Shown here one piece after another: positions 40,601 to 50,700 of a stretch of 64,000 nucleotides of DNA (the first letter of the stretch is position 1; each line of letters opens with the position of its first letter). This stretch comes from an uncultured Pirellulaceae bacterium (GTDB lineage: Bacteria > Planctomycetota > Planctomycetia > Pirellulales > Pirellulaceae). The notes under the pieces are model-generated. The model was not told the origin of the DNA. It ran no database searches and worked only from the letters and a program-made list of their open reading frames with translations. The DNA is taken from assembly GCA_938040995.1 (NCBI GenBank), contig CALHZT010000015.1, positions 1 to 64,000 of the forward strand. The letters are read 5' to 3'. The position numbers were made by a program, and so were the translations under genes.

Positions 40601-43560
40601 TCGAGCTTCAGGACGACTACACCGTCGGCGTCGCGAAAGATTCCAACTGGGACGACGCGACAGACACGGGCACGTTCACGTTCCACCTCGAGCACTTCGG
40701 AAATACGGAAGCGCTAAACCTGTCCATGACCGAAAATCTGGATGCGGTCTTCGGTGCTGGCAACTACACATTGACGAGTGGCCCAACCCTCGTGAGTGGA
40801 CCGGGCACGATCTCAACCAACTCGGACTTCGATGGAAGTGGCAATACCGAGTTGATCAGTGCGGGCAGCTCGCTGTCACCGGGCGAAACGGCCGAGATCG
40901 AAATCGGCATCGCTGTCACGTGGATCGCCGATACGCAAGGCAACGGCCTTGGCAACTATGAAAATCAGGTTGAGCTGACGACAGAAAACTCCGACGGCGA
41001 CATGAATTCAGATCTGTCAGTCGACGGTACGGACCCCGATCCGGATGGTGACGGCAATCCTGACGAAAACAGCCCATCGACTGGCTTCCTGACTCCTCAA
41101 GCATGGGTCGGCGGAGCAAAAACGGCAGTCGTCGCTGAAGACAACGATTCCGTCACCTTCGATTTTTATCTGGAACACCTCGGCAACACACCCGCGAACA
41201 ACATTACGCTGACCGAGAACCTTGATGATGTCTTTGGCGCCGGCAACTACGTTGTCACGAATATTGACTTGATCTCCGGCCCATCGGGACTGGCGGCCAA
41301 CGGCGGATTCAACGGAAACTCCGATGACGGCGTGGTCCTCGTCGGCAGCACGATGAATCCTGGCGAAACGGCTACGATTCGCATCGAAGTCGGACTCACC
41401 GGTGCCTTTGGTCCGTACGAGAACCAGGGCATCATCACGACTGAGGACGGAGATGGCGGTACTTACGATGACGCAACCCACGACGGTACGGACCCGGATC
41501 CGGACGGCGATGGCGATCCACGCAACAATGACGACCCGACGGAATTTGAAATCGCGAGCGGCGAACTGAGTGGCAACGTCTACGTTGACAGTGATGGCGA
41601 CGGCTTCTTTGACCCTGACGAAACACCGATTCCTGGTGTCATCATTACGCTGACCGGAACGGACATCAACGGGAACCCAGTCACATTAACCACCACGACG
41701 GCAGCGGACGGTAGCTACTTCTTCGACGACCTGCTGCCCGGCGACTATACGGTCACACAAACCCAGCCGACGGGGTTCATTGATGGAATTGACACGCTCG
41801 GCGACTCAGGCGGATTCGTCACCAACGACACATTCACAGTGAGCCTCGGTACCGACGGAGAACCGTTCGAGGCGACCGAATACAACTTTGGTGAAGCTGG
41901 CATCGATCCTCTTCACGTTGGAAAGGATCCGTTCCTTGCTTCTGCCGACAACGGTGTCAGTGAACCTCTTGCGGCTCGAACCGAACCGGTATCGTTTGAA
42001 CAAACGGATGCAATCGAGGAAGAGGGAAGTGTCCTTCGTGTCGTCGGAACGAACCAGTCAGACAAAATCACGGTTCGTGCAGGAATCGACGAACATGTCA
42101 TTGTTGTCAATGGCGTCGGCTTTGAATACGACGCGGCGGACTATGACCGAATTGATGTGCGTGGCCTGGGCGGAAACGACAGCATCGAAATCTTCGGATC
42201 AGAGCTTGATGATCAGGCTGACCTGCTCGCCAATCGCGGCAAAGTTGTCAGTCAGAGTTATCACATCGGATATGCCAGTTTTGAGAACGTGAGCGTACAC
42301 GGCGGTAAAGGCGGAATGGACCGGGCGATCATGGCTGATTCCGTCGGCAACGACGTGTTCGTCGGATCGGCAACGTTCGCCTCGATGCGTGATATCAACA
42401 ACGCCTATCGAAACGAGTCGCGTGGATTCGAAATCGTCACCGGCAATTCCGTGCTGGGTGGTTTTGACCGGGCAGTCGTCTATGGAACTTCGCAGGCAGA
42501 CCATCTGCGGGTCATGCCAGAGTTTGCCCAATTGACTCGTGGCAACAGTCAAACCGAGTTCCGGGCCAACCAGTTTGATCGCTTCGAAGCCAAAGGCCTC
42601 GGAGGAAACGACGTGGCCGAGTTTACTGATAGCGTTGGAAACGACCAGATTACGCTCGAGCAAAACAGAACGGTGATGATTGGAAACGGATTCCATAATA
42701 CCGCAACCGACTTTGCCACCGTTCACGCCCGGGCAACACGAGGCGGAAATGACCAGGCAACCTTCTTTGATTCAGCTGGCGATGACATCTACATCGTACG
42801 CCCTGACGATTCGATCTCGATGACAGGACAAGGTTACCAGCATCGCGTCTGGGGATTCGATGGCTCGACCGCCTACGCCACCAACGGTGGACGGGACCAT
42901 TCCTTCCTCTACGACACGGATGGCGACGATGTGTTTATTGCTCGCCCAACCAGCTCTTCGATTACCGGTCGTATTGATGGCCAAAGTTACCAGCATACGA
43001 CTCATCACTTTGAGGTGATGACTGGAAATGCCGTGAACGACGGGTTCGATGCGGCGTTCGCCTACGACAGTGCCGGTGATGATCAGCTGACTATCCGTCC
43101 GGACTACGCGGAGGTACGTGGCGCCAATGGCGATTTCACGCACCGCATGCTGAACTTCCAGACGGTGCTGGCCCACGGCAACGCGGGCGGAAACGATACT
43201 GCGACATTCCTCGACAGCAGCGTCTTCTCGCCAGACCAGGATACCAACGACAGATTTTTCTCGGCGGGAAATCGGGCTTCGTTGAATCAGATGGGCACCG
43301 AATTCCGCAAAACGGCAGAAGGGTATGAGACGATCAACGCCTTCTCAACGGGTGGCGACGATGTTGCTGTGTTCGAAGACGTTCAGGTCTTCGAACGACT
43401 GGAGGGGCGAGGCTCCGACGCATCGATCGCAAGACGAGGCACACGAGTAAATGGCTTTGAAACGGTACAAGCTTCGAGCAAAGCCAACCACAATCCAACG
43501 GCTGATCTTGAAATTGTGAATTATGTCTTTGAGCAGTTCGGTGACTGGTTCAACCTTTAG
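25693..43560 (+). CDS. Giant (~5955 aa) surface/secreted multidomain protein: LEPR-type N-terminal motif, DUF4347, >20 DUF11-like repeats, SdrD_B/Cna_B-like domain, C-terminal GGND repeat region
   Basis: Single uninterrupted 17.87-kb ORF; domain motifs listed separately. Confidence 0.95.
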   Translation: MAKKKRVGSKKRRRNTNRKSGAKTKLHIENLDPRVMLDASGLLSEAAEFASDGSVDPPVDLTQISQFQASTDQLGRHFTTNSAARHELVFIDAGVEGQDELLADLQTSRPGVLREVVQINANSDGLQQIADALDGRTGIDAIHIVSHGESAQLNLGDAEITGDELSTDYASQLAAIGQSLDADADILIYGCDLASGESGVDFAKTLSELTGADVAASNDVTGAESLGGDWSFEVNVGKIETKIAFSPRLQQTYTHTLDLLGFSAVIGADGSAVFDGNDSPGNDSGPNNGIVRSHDLVTFNVNFSTDSGGATNPTAKATLPPGLVWDSVPGSALGPNTGIFDSVTGLPGGDMRTIVAHFPDIGGALSTSIPFEARALGVQNGTLVDGIQFEMCADEAATPLVSDALEVTISSAPFMDIRLDAPIFRGIHNNPVTGKDGAVYSYSLGILGQHPTRTGSSGFFGSAPIEDPFTFDVDLSAVSTGSELFTWGPSIGVTQSDDGITRNYERVNGGATTSWSRSNRPAGQTDEHTTVVWSAERSTPDSGDAAPGAGTPGGAYPITVTGADTDGPLPTNWAAGGVIPADEAWFGSYQVHVWIPLCDIEPGADGIVGTEDDGALQVAPQVTNFDPDDFWNDQNNYGAGVEDPDNNDHTHTIVSNRIGGPTKRLFRYGVWAPVETSTQFHSGDGVTSVGHQYDASVASGQNQGVVAQPGLIWGDKFDNTSTKIVPISDFPAGSGTNQSNHMWSRLRVLGGPNSGGYLQYGTEYVIEFGTGGVAGDPAGWTDWNSMGDATLEDGETSTVWSLDPTDPTLGGTPDPVTGVSDAITKWRVRLLRDIEPGETIHAFVSMETTGHSTLDLAADPTGDTIGNMLAFTADFLQANADPDDDWRTSEYDPIDNGWFDGEGSATDIFRGDRLRIVEAQARLDKQVVDNGTGSNILGGNTATFLIEGSITIPGPDSGDPAEDVYVTDILPAGSGLTIVAGTVSPTSTNGNPVEYCILCDASDWTTSYPTSGLATGVRWLYGDVPLNTALPDMQFDVLVPFDAQNNEQFENTAVISTPSDPSEEEWRSSSAGITAIQVGAMSIGKTAITPLVPEDTLLVWEMGVGNVSEDKDLPFIDVVDLLPWNGDEDGSMFSGNFTNVAITGLGPGLDVYVSNVPASTLDSQDGMTDGFADPGVSGVHGWYSAPGAPGGQYEYTLAEVAAGTAPFGMSDITSFRVVSDGSVNPQLPAGISTTWRLELTPIDNIGIPSDMYVNDAAVRTDPAVLAEPTRSAPSKISVVMPDIEVMKEVCVNEFGPCDPTDDTHWISNAVYNDDPDPTWRIKVENTGTSDLTSVTVTDPSLPTGMSLVAGSVVAASGDVSSFLPTWELSLSAGATSYLTFDTMLDVVPDTAAFPNSVSVAAEDAFGNTASDSDDASVEYAREIGVSKEQVAFAQNAANPDTYDVTYRVVVENTGLVVLDDIQVTEDINAAFGPGFVGVVSPPSIIASSISAGGSVPLTNAAWDGNDSGTGDAEMFDGSSGVLGGGDNFTIEYVITIDTTLLPDGGNETNQVTTSSNDGEATDLSDDGSDPDGENPDADGDMGTSDDPTPLQIPDIRVAKQVDGPYVDNNDGTWTIPYQLVLENTGTVVLDNVTLTDNIQSQLGAAVFNSISNVALDVSGVTGTAPGLAGTWNGTDGSNILDGTGMLEAGDVVVVTFDLLVNGSALAANSPLTNQAEATGEDPYDNPVDDLSDDGSDPTSDNSGSPGDDGMGGTNDPTPILIPDIALAKEVVGAPVQLANGNWEVEYQFVLQNVGTVDLMNLQVTEDLHMEFGTGVYVSLITPPTIVSGPSLTGSAAPILDASWDAGLAGSGNTDLFNGTSGTLAPNDQISVRFTVEIDPDASGTATTLDNQADATAEDENGMAVMDMSDSGSDPNSDNPGQPGDTGGPNDPTPLALPDVDLAKQVNGPYVNNGDGTFTIPYQLVLENTGSVDLVNPSITDDIQTQLGAAVYNSVTNLMLDTSGVTGGTAPGLDGTWDGTNTNNILDGTGNLVPGDSVVVTFDLVVNASALAAASPLTNQATGTGDAPTGPVSDLSDDGDDPNGDNPGAPGDMGTADDPTPILIPDIGLSKQVVGAPSQLANGNYSVVYELVMMNTGTVDLMNVQISEDLEMEFGTGVFVGILAAPTVTAGPTDAGSTAPTLDANWDGGLAGSPNSDIFNGTTGTLVPGDAVTVRFVVEVDPDATGAATSLENTAEASGVDENGTTVMDDSDDGADPNNGEDDPTPLDIPEISLVKQVNGPYTDNMDGTFTIPYQLILENTGTVDLANPTISDDISAQLGSAFNMVDSGSLLLDGSGVVGGIAPGVDPAWTGADSANLLDGSGTLAPGDYVTVTFDLVVNAAELAANSPLTNQASATGEGPSGTIADLSDDGDDPNSDNPDAPGDMGTTDDPTPILLPNIGLSKQVVGSPTQLANGNYEVDYQMVLMNTGTVDLMNLQITEDLELEFGAGIFVSVATSPTITAGPGDPGSTAPIIDASWDGGLGGSGNDGIFNGTSGTLVPGDSITVTFTVEVDPDATGDSTPLENTAVATAEDESGTGVMDDSDDGADPNNGEDDSTPLDIPEISLAKQVNGPYVDNGDGTWTIPYQLVLENIGTVDLANPSIMDNIQMQLGAAVYDSVTSLAVDVTGVTGGTAPGFDATWNGTDASNILDGTGNLAPGDTVVVTFDLLVNGSALAAASPLTNQAEATGDGPGGTINDLSDDGDDPHSDNPDAPGDMGTTDDPTPILIPDIGLAKQVVGSPTQLANENWEVTYRLVLQNTGTVNLNNLQITENLQIEFGAGVFVGVSAAPSVLSGPSLPGSIAPILDASWDGGLGGSSNTGIFNGTSGTLVPGDITVLNLTVEIDPDATGASDTLDNQADASATDDNGTEVNDPSDDGADPNNGEDDPTPLVIPEIGVAKQLNNVVELATGMYEAEYVVVVGNVGSVDLFNLQITEDLAAEFGAGYSSLLTPLAITSSTATLDPTLSAGPWDGSGNNDFFDGMSGQLQPGENVTLTFTILLDTLAGDTTDPMDYTNQVEAYGESSGGTPTTDLSDDGTNPNTDNGAGTTDDPTPFYTPQVRSAKDHGPAVPNADGTYTVPVTITITNTGTSPLMNLSLTEDIAASFGNAFLGVSNMAIAPVGPYTGVLPTVNPAWGTADTSVDVINPAQSNETLLTGESFEFTFDVVVDPDAMDDMSQYLMNQSTITGDGINHDGEVVTVMDQSGHPDATDPDGIDQDNPSPLDIPEVRTTKEFTGAVANPTTDGYWDVTFDMVVENTGSTDLTGIDLYDDLVTQWGGVFIGVVNATIDDTTGVGSGMPPTLNYGATAGAVPFDGGNSGAGSDNLLNNDGLLEPGEYVTITLTVTVDPDATGMSGELENQSTAAGDGPGGEVTDMSDDGTNPNSDNPGGDGDMGTSDDPTPVVLPDISVTKEVSGTPTELANGNFLVPYSLVLENIGTVELDNLQIIEDLESSFGAGTFVGIDTAPSIASGPSVAGSTAPVFGTWDGGLSGSGNINIFDGMSGVLAAGDSIVVEFVVEVDPDATGSSQPLVNQVMATGDDPLGNPVMDDSDDGNDPNGDNPGSPGDMGTTDDPTPLDLPQVSVTKDVSDVTPNGSNFDVTFDLVLENTGTVDLTDVDLLDDLATQMGNSFVGIVNVTMDDSNVTSGTPPTLNFGGTAGATPFDGGMSGAGSQNLLNDDGLLEPGEYLTFTLTITVDPDATGMSMALENQATAAGDGPGGIEVMDESDDGTDPNGDNPGADGDMGTNDDPTPIALPDISVTKEVAGAPTELANGNFLVPYSLVLENTGTVDLDNLQIVEDLATHFGAGVFIGVTTAPSITNGPSLAGSIAPTFGAWDGGLAGSGNTTIFNGTSGLLVPGDSIDVEFVVEVDPDATGTSQPLVNQVAASGSDPDGGFVSDLSDDGDDPNGDNPGSPGDMGTTDDPTPLELPQVRVTKDVTDVVANGENFDVTFDMVLENTGTVDLTGIDLIDNLNTQMGAMFVGVVNATIDGSGVASGTPPTLNYGATAGATPFDGGLSGAGSDNLLNDDGLMEPGESVTVTITITIDPDATGVSMPIENQATVIGDGPGGVEVDDLSDDGTDPNSDNPGEDGDMGTNDDPTPVALPDISVTKEVFGTPVELANGNFEVAYRLVLENTGSVDLQNLQIAEDLQTHLGANVYVGITSAPTISVGPADPASIAPSLGTFDGGLGGSTNTNIFNGTSGLLVPGDFLEVLFSIEVDPNANGSGGTLENQVTATGQDENGIDVLDESDDGNDPNGDNAGSPGDMGTTDDPTPLSLPQINSAKEVIGAPQQVSGMPTHYDVTYQVVLENTGNVTLDGLDLYDDVATEFGAAFVAISGSPVITTNSLGNPANLPTLNAGFVPDTSMSMFNDDGMLAPGETITLQFVVTVDSIAADGMTLLNQAEVIADDPATGAEDGPSDLSDDGSDPDDVNTGSPGDMGTTDDPTPVVLPDATIGLAKAVVDVNDLTATIEFNIENFGNVLAHDVQIADDLDSVFGAGNYTVDSISLTMPPTDPSSSINVETGFDGSGVSNLLDVTATNTLAVGDEATVTIEVTVINVIDPDGPGPAEVGEYENTAIVMSTDGNGNEYMDDSTDGTDPDPDGDGGPEENDPTPIEVGAEAPVEISKSATVVGDMITYTMRIENVGNTTALDVSIVDNLDIVFGAGNYTVTGTSILTLPTLAGSSLSLNTNYSGTNGSIAGVPNNEIFDTSNSNTLEDGDFAEIQVTIDVNKLVDQDGSGPLVFGEYENTAMVSNVDPTGNMYDGEDNTITDPLVADGTIDLEKTAEVIDDTTVRFTLTMTNTGNSLASNIELTEDLAAVFGVGNYTIDAITMPVLPADADSSLALNLGYTGGTGITSGVPDTQVFNSLVNNTLDVGDTATVEIYITANEIVDQDGAGGMALGTYLNTATVASEDPNGGDYDDVAEDGFELQDDYTVGVAKDSNWDDATDTGTFTFHLEHFGNTEALNLSMTENLDAVFGAGNYTLTSGPTLVSGPGTISTNSDFDGSGNTELISAGSSLSPGETAEIEIGIAVTWIADTQGNGLGNYENQVELTTENSDGDMNSDLSVDGTDPDPDGDGNPDENSPSTGFLTPQAWVGGAKTAVVAEDNDSVTFDFYLEHLGNTPANNITLTENLDDVFGAGNYVVTNIDLISGPSGLAANGGFNGNSDDGVVLVGSTMNPGETATIRIEVGLTGAFGPYENQGIITTEDGDGGTYDDATHDGTDPDPDGDGDPRNNDDPTEFEIASGELSGNVYVDSDGDGFFDPDETPIPGVIITLTGTDINGNPVTLTTTTAADGSYFFDDLLPGDYTVTQTQPTGFIDGIDTLGDSGGFVTNDTFTVSLGTDGEPFEATEYNFGEAGIDPLHVGKDPFLASADNGVSEPLAARTEPVSFEQTDAIEEEGSVLRVVGTNQSDKITVRAGIDEHVIVVNGVGFEYDAADYDRIDVRGLGGNDSIEIFGSELDDQADLLANRGKVVSQSYHIGYASFENVSVHGGKGGMDRAIMADSVGNDVFVGSATFASMRDINNAYRNESRGFEIVTGNSVLGGFDRAVVYGTSQADHLRVMPEFAQLTRGNSQTEFRANQFDRFEAKGLGGNDVAEFTDSVGNDQITLEQNRTVMIGNGFHNTATDFATVHARATRGGNDQATFFDSAGDDIYIVRPDDSISMTGQGYQHRVWGFDGSTAYATNGGRDHSFLYDTDGDDVFIARPTSSSITGRIDGQSYQHTTHHFEVMTGNAVNDGFDAAFAYDSAGDDQLTIRPDYAEVRGANGDFTHRMLNFQTVLAHGNAGGNDTATFLDSSVFSPDQDTNDRFFSAGNRASLNQMGTEFRKTAEGYETINAFSTGGDDVAVFEDVQVFERLEGRGSDASIARRGTRVNGFETVQASSKANHNPTADLEIVNYVFEQFGDWFNL
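25951..26460 (+). other. DUF4347-like domain within the giant protein
   Basis: [19 protein letters not shown]...[36 protein letters not shown]...[44 protein letters not shown]. Confidence 0.85.
29527..41558 (+). repeat. Tandem protein-coding repeat array (DUF11-like units, ~490-540 bp each, >20 units) in three main types
   Basis: Unit boundaries marked by SDDG(S/D/N)DPNxDNPGxxGDMGTxDDPTPxxLP; types LANGNxxVxYxLVLxNTGTVDL, [26 protein letters not shown], and VTKDVxDVxxNGxxFDVTFDxVLENTG. Confidence 0.93.
41557..41901 (+). other. SdrD_B / Cna_B-like domain within the giant protein
   Basis: [81 protein letters not shown]. Confidence 0.85.
42031..43400 (+). repeat. C-terminal degenerate GGNDxATFxDSxGDD repeat region within the giant protein
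   Basis: [92 protein letters not shown]. Confidence 0.8.
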
Positions 43561-43630
43561 AACCGACCGGCTGGTTACTTTTACATTCGCGTTGCGAGAA
43601 TCGCATAGAATATAAATACAGGGTTTCATT

Positions 43631-45088
43631 ATGCGCACAAGGATGTTGCGGCTATGTGGCTGGTTCGTGCTTGCCGGACTCATGCTGACGATTTGTCAGG
43701 CGCCATGCTTCGGACAGGCCCAATCCCTGCTTACAACTCCAGCCATCGAATGGAGTGATGGAACCGTAGTCGTATCTCCGGTCTTCGAGTCCGAACCGGC
43801 GATGTCCGTACTAAGAGCAAACTACACTCCCTTCGTCGACGTGCCATCGTATCCGACGGACGAAACGCAATACGTAGCAAACTACGAAGTAAGCGGTGAA
43901 ACAAGCTGCGATACAAGCTGCGATACAAGTTGCGGAATGACCTGCGATACTGGCTGCTGCAAAACAGGCTGCGGAGATTGCGGTAGTCTTTGTGGGCCCA
44001 AGTGCTGCTGCATCTGGGCACGATTCGACGTATTGGGATGGGCAGTCCAGGGGTACTCGACACCGGCACTGCTCACCAGCAGCCCCGCCGGCACGGCTCA
44101 AGGTAGTGCCGGGATCCTTGGCAATCCACAAACAACGACACTATTCGGAAACCGAAGGTTTGGAAATGACCTGCGACTGGGCGCCAGACTGCAAGCAGGC
44201 TACTGGTTCGACCCGTGCCGTCGCGTTGGTGTTCAAGGCGACTTTTTCTCGCTAGGCTCGGCCAGCAACTCAGGCGAATTTCGATCCGATCGTTCCAACA
44301 TACTGGCTCGCCCGTTCTTTAATACCGATCCAGACGTCAACGCGCAAGACGCTCAGATCTTTGCGATGCCCGGACTTGCGGAAGGCTTCGTTCGGTTCGA
44401 CACCTCCAGCCGCATCGTATCTGCGGGACCGGCACTTCGCTTTAACTTGTGCTGCTGTCAGGATCAATGCTCGAACCGTTCACGACGAACTGATTTTCTA
44501 CTTGGATATCGCTACCTCGGATTTCAGGAAGAGTTTGCAGCCCGGGAAGTCCTTCGCCCAACCGACGGACTGTTTGTTGCAGGCACCCGCTACGAACTTA
44601 ACGACCGGATTCGAACCGAGAACGATTTCCATGGCGTCGAATTTGGACTCAATCACATGTTCCATAGCGGCAGATGGTACTGGGACGTTGGTACCGTGCT
44701 CGCGGTAGGGCAAGTTCGTCGAGTCGCGGAGCTGGCCGGATCGACGCGAGTGACCGTCCCGTCCATCATGGACACAACGGTTCCCGGCGGCTTTTTTGTG
44801 GGAGCCAACGATATTGGCAGGGTCGTGGACAACGATATCACGGCCATTCCACAAGTTCGCGCAAACATTGGCTACTGCATTGCCAATAACTGGCGACTGG
44901 GTGTGGGATACAACTTCCTGTACGTCGGTTCGTTGTTCCGGCCAAATTCGTTCCTGAACACAAGCATCGACGGTTCACAGTTAGCGCGAGAACCAGTCAT
45001 TGGTACCGTTGTTGATCATCCGACAACACCACCCAAACAGAGTGCTTACATTCACGGCCTGAATGTCTTTCTGACGTACAACTTCTAG
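43631..45088 (+). CDS. BBP7-family outer-membrane beta-barrel protein with Cys-rich N-terminal segment
   Basis: IWARFDVLGWAVQGYSTPALLTSSPAGTAQGSAGILGNPQTTTLFGN...GARLQAGYWFDPCRRVGVQGDFFSLG; C-terminal NWRLGVGYNFLYVGSLFRP, ends in F. Confidence 0.87.
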   Translation: MRTRMLRLCGWFVLAGLMLTICQAPCFGQAQSLLTTPAIEWSDGTVVVSPVFESEPAMSVLRANYTPFVDVPSYPTDETQYVANYEVSGETSCDTSCDTSCGMTCDTGCCKTGCGDCGSLCGPKCCCIWARFDVLGWAVQGYSTPALLTSSPAGTAQGSAGILGNPQTTTLFGNRRFGNDLRLGARLQAGYWFDPCRRVGVQGDFFSLGSASNSGEFRSDRSNILARPFFNTDPDVNAQDAQIFAMPGLAEGFVRFDTSSRIVSAGPALRFNLCCCQDQCSNRSRRTDFLLGYRYLGFQEEFAAREVLRPTDGLFVAGTRYELNDRIRTENDFHGVEFGLNHMFHSGRWYWDVGTVLAVGQVRRVAELAGSTRVTVPSIMDTTVPGGFFVGANDIGRVVDNDITAIPQVRANIGYCIANNWRLGVGYNFLYVGSLFRPNSFLNTSIDGSQLAREPVIGTVVDHPTTPPKQSAYIHGLNVFLTYNF

Positions 45089-45358
45089 TCGGCAACGAAT
45101 GCATCGCGTCGCAGCGCGGTATGCGTGAGCGGACAAAACGAATAATCCGATGACCGAGCCGTAGTGAACGCTGTGTTCCGAATGTCCCTCCGGGGAGCGG
45201 CTGTGATCATCAGACTCGCTACGACCGTATCCAGCGGCCCGCTCGCGATGCCGATTAAACGTTCCAAAGGTCACCCTTGCCACGATGCAGGGCTTTCGAC
45301 CGGGAATCGCCGATAAGCTCGTTGGTGCATTGTCCCCAATGAGATTGGAGTCGGTTCG

Positions 45359-46366
45359 GTGAAGGCCAGCAAGACAGGCTTGGCAATTCTGGTGTTTGTC
45401 CTGATGGCGATCATTCTCATGGTCGCGTTCGGCGGCAGACCCTACGGGCAGTCCTCCCAGCCACAAGATGCTGGGACTGGGCAGGCGGTAACTCTGCGCA
45501 AACCAGGAAGCGACAAACCACTTTCTCCCGCGTCTTCAGCGATCGTTTCCAACAAATCCAATTTGCCAACCGCGGACTCGGTTCAGCTGCCCCGGAAGCC
45601 GGTTGGATTCGCCTCTGACCCAGCGACAGAATTGCCAAAATTTGCAGACGCTCCGCCGTTGAAACAAAGGCTGACGGATCCGTTTGCGAGCGACACTGCC
45701 CCGAGCGACACTGCCCCAGGGCCCGTGCGTGACCAAGTCGGTTTTGCAGAAGCCGACTCGCCGACGATTCAGATCGCGCCTTCCAGTGTGGCTCGCAATC
45801 CAGATCCGCGCCGCATTCCTCCGCCAGCCGGTTCGGCGCCCGCGTTTCGCCGGGGCAGCCGCGAATCACTGAGTCAAACTCGGCCTCAAACTCAGGCGCG
45901 GCAGATCAGAACGGCAACACCACCCGCGCGAACCCCGAACCTTGTTGATCGCCCCGGCGTTCCCCGACAGACGCCTCAGCCGCCACATGAACCGCCGAAA
46001 CAGATGCGAAGATTTCATCGCATCATCGACGGTGACTCGTTGCCAGCGATTGCTGGCCGATACCTTGGCGATCCCCAGCGTTACCTGGAAATATTCGAAG
46101 CCAACCGGAAGTTGTTGCTGCAACCAGACCTGCTACCCCTTGGAGTTCGTCTGGAAATTCCGCCTCGCAACCGTGCGGCTTCCGGCGCCAACGACATTCG
46201 GCCCATCACGCCAGAAGAAGAATCGCCTGCATTTGGTTCGCTGCCGCCGATTGGCATCGGACGTCAGCAACCCCAATCGACGACTTCTCCAACGCCGACC
46301 CATTCACCGATCCCCAAAACGCCTGTTCAGGACAGTGGTTGGCGACACGTTGGTGACCCGAAGTAG
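45359..46366 (+). CDS. LysM-like domain protein with N-terminal TM segment and Pro-rich linker; GTG start
   Basis: TM LAILVFVLMAIILMVAFGG; HRIIDGDSLPAIAGRYLGDPQRYLEIFEANRKLLLQPDLLPLGVRLEIPP. Confidence 0.85.
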   Translation: MKASKTGLAILVFVLMAIILMVAFGGRPYGQSSQPQDAGTGQAVTLRKPGSDKPLSPASSAIVSNKSNLPTADSVQLPRKPVGFASDPATELPKFADAPPLKQRLTDPFASDTAPSDTAPGPVRDQVGFAEADSPTIQIAPSSVARNPDPRRIPPPAGSAPAFRRGSRESLSQTRPQTQARQIRTATPPARTPNLVDRPGVPRQTPQPPHEPPKQMRRFHRIIDGDSLPAIAGRYLGDPQRYLEIFEANRKLLLQPDLLPLGVRLEIPPRNRAASGANDIRPITPEEESPAFGSLPPIGIGRQQPQSTTSPTPTHSPIPKTPVQDSGWRHVGDPK

Positions 46367-46453
46367 CCGCGAACAGAATTCCTTTTGCTGATCGTTCGGC
46401 AAAAAAATAGAATGACGTCCCAGTCAGTCAGTAACGTACCGGGTTCGACTGTA

Positions 46454-46679
46454 CATTCGCACTCACGCCAGATTTATTGCAGCCGTTTGCCTGACCTCGG
46501 CCGTTCGCGCCAAGCAACCCTCCTCCGACGCAGTGGTGGCTTGCGAAGAATGAGCAGGGCATACCACGTGTCGCGAGAGAAGGGTCGGAGCCTAAGCGAC
46601 GGGGAGGAGCGTCCATACGCGTCGATATATCTGCAACAGTTCGTGTCCGTTCTGGAGCAACGTAACATCCGCTGCAAGG
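46454..46679 (+). repeat. Dispersed repeat family B, copy 1
   Basis: Near-identical to reverse complement of 61879-62085 (e.g. cgaagaatgagcagggcataccacgtgtcgcg, gggtcggagcctaagcgacggggaggagcg). Confidence 0.9.
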
Positions 46680-46682
46680 TAG

Positions 46683-46802
46683 CCGTTCACGGATATTGAC
46701 GTTTCCCCAGGTTCGAGAGGGTCAGGCACAAATTTTCGGCGTTTGTCCGCAAAGCGAAACAAGTCAGTTTCCCGCCGAAAAATTGAGCCAGACCCTGGGG
46801 GC
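46683..46802 (+). repeat. Dispersed repeat family A, copy 2
   Basis: gttcacggatattgacgtttccccaggttcgagagggtcaggcacaaattttcggcgtttgtccgcaaagcgaaacaagtcagtttcccgccgaaaaattgagccagaccctg. Confidence 0.88.
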
Positions 46803-46985
46803 CGCGGGGGTGTTGTTAAGTTGGCGTTTCCGATTTCTGCGAAAGTGATCGGTATCACGCTGATTCCGAACGGTGCGATTCCCGTTTATGCAGGTCAAAG
46901 TCGCCCGGGGCTTACAGCGAAAATGAGGCTTTGCTGGCGACTTTTGGTACAATAGAGTTATCATTCTGGCGTAGCGAAGAAACCT

Positions 46986-48944
46986 ATGATTGCTCGACTA
47001 AGAACCTGGTGGCAGCTGAGAACCGGTGAATATGACACACCGTTCGATGGTGATATGCCCGCCTGGTTCCTGAGTATCATCCTTCATCTGGTTCTGCTCA
47101 TTCTCGTTGCAGCCCTGACCATTCCCAATCGCGACGAGCCAGCTACGCTGACGTTGACCAGCACGATTGCGGAGCCGGTCGATCAGGTGGAACCCAACGA
47201 GTTCGACTTCACCGAGATCCCGGTCGACGACATTGGCGCTGATAGTACTTCCGACGCCGAGATGGCAATTTCGGAGGCACCGGAGATTGCCGAAATTCCC
47301 GAAGTCGCCATGACTGAGTTGCCGATGCTCGATTCGGCACCCGTCGAGTTCGATCCCGTCGCGGACATGGAATCAGGCCTTCAATTGAACGAAGACATCG
47401 CGGTCAAAGGAGCCACCGGTGTTGGCACGACGGGCGCGGCAGGCGCTGTGGACAGGATTACCCACGAGATTCTTCTGTCGATCGAGTCGCGACCAACGAC
47501 GGTGATCTGGATGTTTGACCAGTCAGCGAGTTTGGCGACTCAGCGTGCGTCGATCCGCGACCGGTTCCTGCGCATCCATGAGGAGCTTAATCATGTCGCG
47601 AGTGCCGACCCTTCGTCCAGCGTTCCGTCGCTGCTCTCGTCCGTTGTCGCTTTTGGCGAGAACATGACGCTCATGACGACTGAATCAACCAACGAAATTG
47701 ACAAGTTACGCGATGCGATCAACAAAATTGAACGTGACGATTCCGGCAAGGAATATGTGTTCAGCGCGATCAAGGCGCAGGCGTTGCGGCACAAGTCGAC
47801 TCGTAAGTCGCGAAATGTCATGATCATCGTGTTCACTGACGAAGCCGGCGATGATCATCAGGTGCTGGACGACTGCGTCAACGTTTGCCGCCGATCGGAG
47901 ATTCCGGTTTATGTCGTCGGCATTCCGGCTCCGTTTGGCCGTGTGAAGGCCGCCGTGAAGTGGGTGGACCCGGATCCGGAATATGACCAGACGCCCACGG
48001 TTGCGTACGTCAATCAGGGCCCGGAGACTTTGTATCCAGAACGTATCAAGCTTCGATTCCCCGGACAGAGTGATGAGGATCCAGTCATCGATTCCGGCTT
48101 TGGGCCATTTTCGCTGACTCGGCTCTGTTACGAGAGTGGTGGAATTTATTTCGCTGTGCACCCGAATCGTCGAGTCGGCAAGGATGTGCGTTTTCGGAGA
48201 ACGCAACCTTACACGGCACATATCAAGCGGTTCTTCGAGCCCGAGGTCATGCGACGCTATCGACCGGAGTATATTTCGATCGACAACTATGAGAAGCACG
48301 TATCACGTCTGCAAAATCGCGCGTCGTTGGTTGTGGCGGCTCAGCAATCCTGGGCGAACAGCCTGATGGCTCCGCGAACGAGGTTCGTCAAGCGGTCCGA
48401 CGCCGGCTTTGTCCGCAGTCTGACGTCGGCTCAAAAAGCCGCCGCAGTTCTCGAACCACAAATCGAGAGTTTGCACCAGACTTTAAAAGCGGGCGAAGAC
48501 GATCGCAGTCGCGAACGTTCCGCGCGTTGGCAAGTTGGCTATGACCTTGCCATGGGGCGCACCCTCGCGGCCAAAGTCCGGACGGAAGGCTACAACCTGA
48601 TGCTCGCGAAAGCGAAACAGGGCATGAAATTCACGAAAGAGACGAATAATACGTGGATCATGAAGCCGTCGGACAAGATCGAACTCGGCAGCCAGATGAC
48701 TCGAAGCGCCGAGAAAGCGATCAGCTATCTCGAACGAGTCGTCAAGGAACACCCTTCGACTCCATGGGCTTATCTTGCCGAACTGGAATTGAAGCATCCG
48801 ATTGGTTGGGAATGGGAAGAGTCGTTTACAAAGATGGACCCGCCCAGAGAGCGTAACGCGAACCCGAATCCTCCGATGCCGCGCGATGAGCAAAAACGCA
48901 TGCTCAAAAAGAAGAAACCCAAACGGGCGCCGCCAAGTCTGTAG
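46986..48944 (+). CDS. von Willebrand factor A (VWA) domain membrane protein
   Basis: VIWMFDQSASLATQRASIRDRF (MIDAS-like DxSxS), NVMIIVFTDEAGDDHQVLDDCVNVCRRSEIPVYVVGIPAPFG; N-terminal TM FLSIILHLVLLILVAALTI. Confidence 0.9.
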   Translation: MIARLRTWWQLRTGEYDTPFDGDMPAWFLSIILHLVLLILVAALTIPNRDEPATLTLTSTIAEPVDQVEPNEFDFTEIPVDDIGADSTSDAEMAISEAPEIAEIPEVAMTELPMLDSAPVEFDPVADMESGLQLNEDIAVKGATGVGTTGAAGAVDRITHEILLSIESRPTTVIWMFDQSASLATQRASIRDRFLRIHEELNHVASADPSSSVPSLLSSVVAFGENMTLMTTESTNEIDKLRDAINKIERDDSGKEYVFSAIKAQALRHKSTRKSRNVMIIVFTDEAGDDHQVLDDCVNVCRRSEIPVYVVGIPAPFGRVKAAVKWVDPDPEYDQTPTVAYVNQGPETLYPERIKLRFPGQSDEDPVIDSGFGPFSLTRLCYESGGIYFAVHPNRRVGKDVRFRRTQPYTAHIKRFFEPEVMRRYRPEYISIDNYEKHVSRLQNRASLVVAAQQSWANSLMAPRTRFVKRSDAGFVRSLTSAQKAAAVLEPQIESLHQTLKAGEDDRSRERSARWQVGYDLAMGRTLAAKVRTEGYNLMLAKAKQGMKFTKETNNTWIMKPSDKIELGSQMTRSAEKAISYLERVVKEHPSTPWAYLAELELKHPIGWEWEESFTKMDPPRERNANPNPPMPRDEQKRMLKKKKPKRAPPSL

Positions 48945-48999
48945 TGCGGTGTAACGAACCACTCGGTTGCGTTTCTTGTTATTGCGCCATTTTCAGCTA

Positions 49000-49180
49000 C
49001 GAAGTGGTGGCATATCCCCTGCCGGTGGCCTTGGCCACCGGAATAACTTCGAGAATTACTCAAAGCCCCGAAGGCGGCGCCACAGTTGGTGAATCTATGT
49101 CGCCGCCTTCGGGGCTCTTCGTCAAAACTTTCAACCGGTGGCCAAGGCCACCGGCAGGGGTTTTGAAGGCCCTTCGGGCC
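49000..49180. repeat. Palindromic dispersed repeat family C, copy 1 (full length)
   Basis: Outer 26-bp perfect arms cccctgccggtggccttggccaccgg (49016-49041)/ccggtggccaaggccaccggcagggg (49135-49160); inner 16-bp arms agccccgaaggcggcg/cgccgccttcggggct. Confidence 0.92.
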
Positions 49181-49246
49181 AATAAATCAAATATCGAAGC
49201 TTGCGTTTCGGGCTGGCAACTGAATCGCAAAGCCGGGTGAGCGTCG

Positions 49247-50608
49247 TCAGCTTTCGCTTTTCGACAAATCGAAACACGCGAGCTCCTTGTCGTTTCTTGC
49301 GTACACTCGACGGTTGGCGAACGCCGGATGAGACCAGACGACATCTCGCCCACGTGCGAAGGACGTTGCGTCCAGTAATTTCACTCTGGCGACTTCTTCA
49401 TATCCATCCGGCGACAAATTCGCGATGATCAGTTCGCCCTGATCGGTGTAAAGAAAGTACCGATTGCCGCTTTCGCCGACAGGCACGATAAAGATCGTCG
49501 CGAAAAGAGCCGGTTTTTCGCCCACAGCCTTCAGGTTCCGCCAAACGACTTCGCCAGTTTCCACCTTGAGGCACCGCATCTCACCCGTGCCGGCAAAACC
49601 ATAAAGATGACCATCGCGAATGACTGCAGCGCCCATCAACGTGTTGATCGTGTCTTTATGACCGCCGATGTCTTTGGGGGATGACCAAAGCTCCTCTGCG
49701 TCGGCTTTGTCTTCAGCCAGTTCAAGCATCAAGCTGCCATTGTAAAAGTCGCTAACGAACAACCGGTTGCCGGCGAGCGTTGGATTCGCAATCGTGACGG
49801 CGGGTCGCTGAATACCGTCATAAGCCGGAAAGGGAATGTTCCAGAGTTTCTTTCCAGTCGCCGGATCAAGACCACGAACGGCGACATCGTGCCAGACGAT
49901 TAGCTGACGCTTGCCATTCGATTCGTATAGCACGGGAGGCGCGTAGCCGATCTCTTCCGCATCCACGCTTCGCCAGATTTCAGCACCGGTTTTCTTGTCG
50001 AACGCGACGACGCCGGCGTCTTTTCCGCCAACGAGGCAAATGAGTTTGTTGCCGTCGATCATGGGATGCGCCGACCAGCCCCAAACGAGTGGTCGCTCCA
50101 TCCCGAACTCTTTCATGAAGTCCTTCTTCCACACGGTCGTGCCGTCAGCAACGTTGAGGCAATGCAGGTGCCCCATGGCTCCAAGGCAATAGACCACGTC
50201 TTCATCGACGAGCGGTGTCGCACGCGGACCAGCGGGGTAGCTAATCTTGTAGAGAACTTCAAATTTGCGTTCCCAAAGCGATTCGCCAGTTTCGGCATCA
50301 AGGCACAGGATCCGCTCCTCACCAGGAACGCCTTCGACCATCGCCTTTCGCGCATCTTTCGGCTGTTCAGCAACACGATCCATGACAAAGACCCGACCGT
50401 TGGCAACAGCTGGACCGGTATAGCCTGCGTTAACGGGAGCGGACCAAAGTTTCTTTGGACCATTCGGGGGGAAGTTCGATACGATGCCTGATTCCCGCCA
50501 AACACCGTCCCGTTTCGGCCCCATCCACTGCGGCCAATCATCAGCAACCGCTGGAGAAATCAGCAGCATACAACCGAAAAGAAGCGTAATACGACGTGCA
50601 TTATTCAT
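49247..50608 (-). CDS. PQQ-binding-like beta-propeller repeat protein (secreted)
   Basis: Signal peptide; DWPQWMGPKRDGVWRESGIV; RILCLDAETGESLWERKFE; VVAFDKKTGAEIWRSVDAEE; RGLDPATGKKLWNIPF. Confidence 0.92.
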   Translation of the reverse strand: MNNARRITLLFGCMLLISPAVADDWPQWMGPKRDGVWRESGIVSNFPPNGPKKLWSAPVNAGYTGPAVANGRVFVMDRVAEQPKDARKAMVEGVPGEERILCLDAETGESLWERKFEVLYKISYPAGPRATPLVDEDVVYCLGAMGHLHCLNVADGTTVWKKDFMKEFGMERPLVWGWSAHPMIDGNKLICLVGGKDAGVVAFDKKTGAEIWRSVDAEEIGYAPPVLYESNGKRQLIVWHDVAVRGLDPATGKKLWNIPFPAYDGIQRPAVTIANPTLAGNRLFVSDFYNGSLMLELAEDKADAEELWSSPKDIGGHKDTINTLMGAAVIRDGHLYGFAGTGEMRCLKVETGEVVWRNLKAVGEKPALFATIFIVPVGESGNRYFLYTDQGELIIANLSPDGYEEVARVKLLDATSFARGRDVVWSHPAFANRRVYARNDKELACFDLSKSES

Positions 50609-50700
50609 GGGGATTCCATCCTTTCAATGGTCTTTTGATATCGATCTAGCGACAAAACCCGCCGTCGCACGCCAAGTTTGAGGCCTGCAGATAAACGACA

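Noticed and set aside
29527-41558. Long periodic repeats considered as CRISPR or satellite DNA
   Set aside because: Period ~500 bp, in-frame, protein-level conserved and embedded in one ORF; no short identical repeats with unique spacers
42031-43400. Canonical RTX hemolysin-type calcium-binding nonapeptide tail
   Set aside because: GGxGxDxUx nonapeptide periodicity is not met; only GGND/GDD fragments at a much longer period
49247-50608. PQQ-dependent dehydrogenase
   Set aside because: Only generic PQQ-like propeller repeats are visible; no support for quinoprotein catalytic residues
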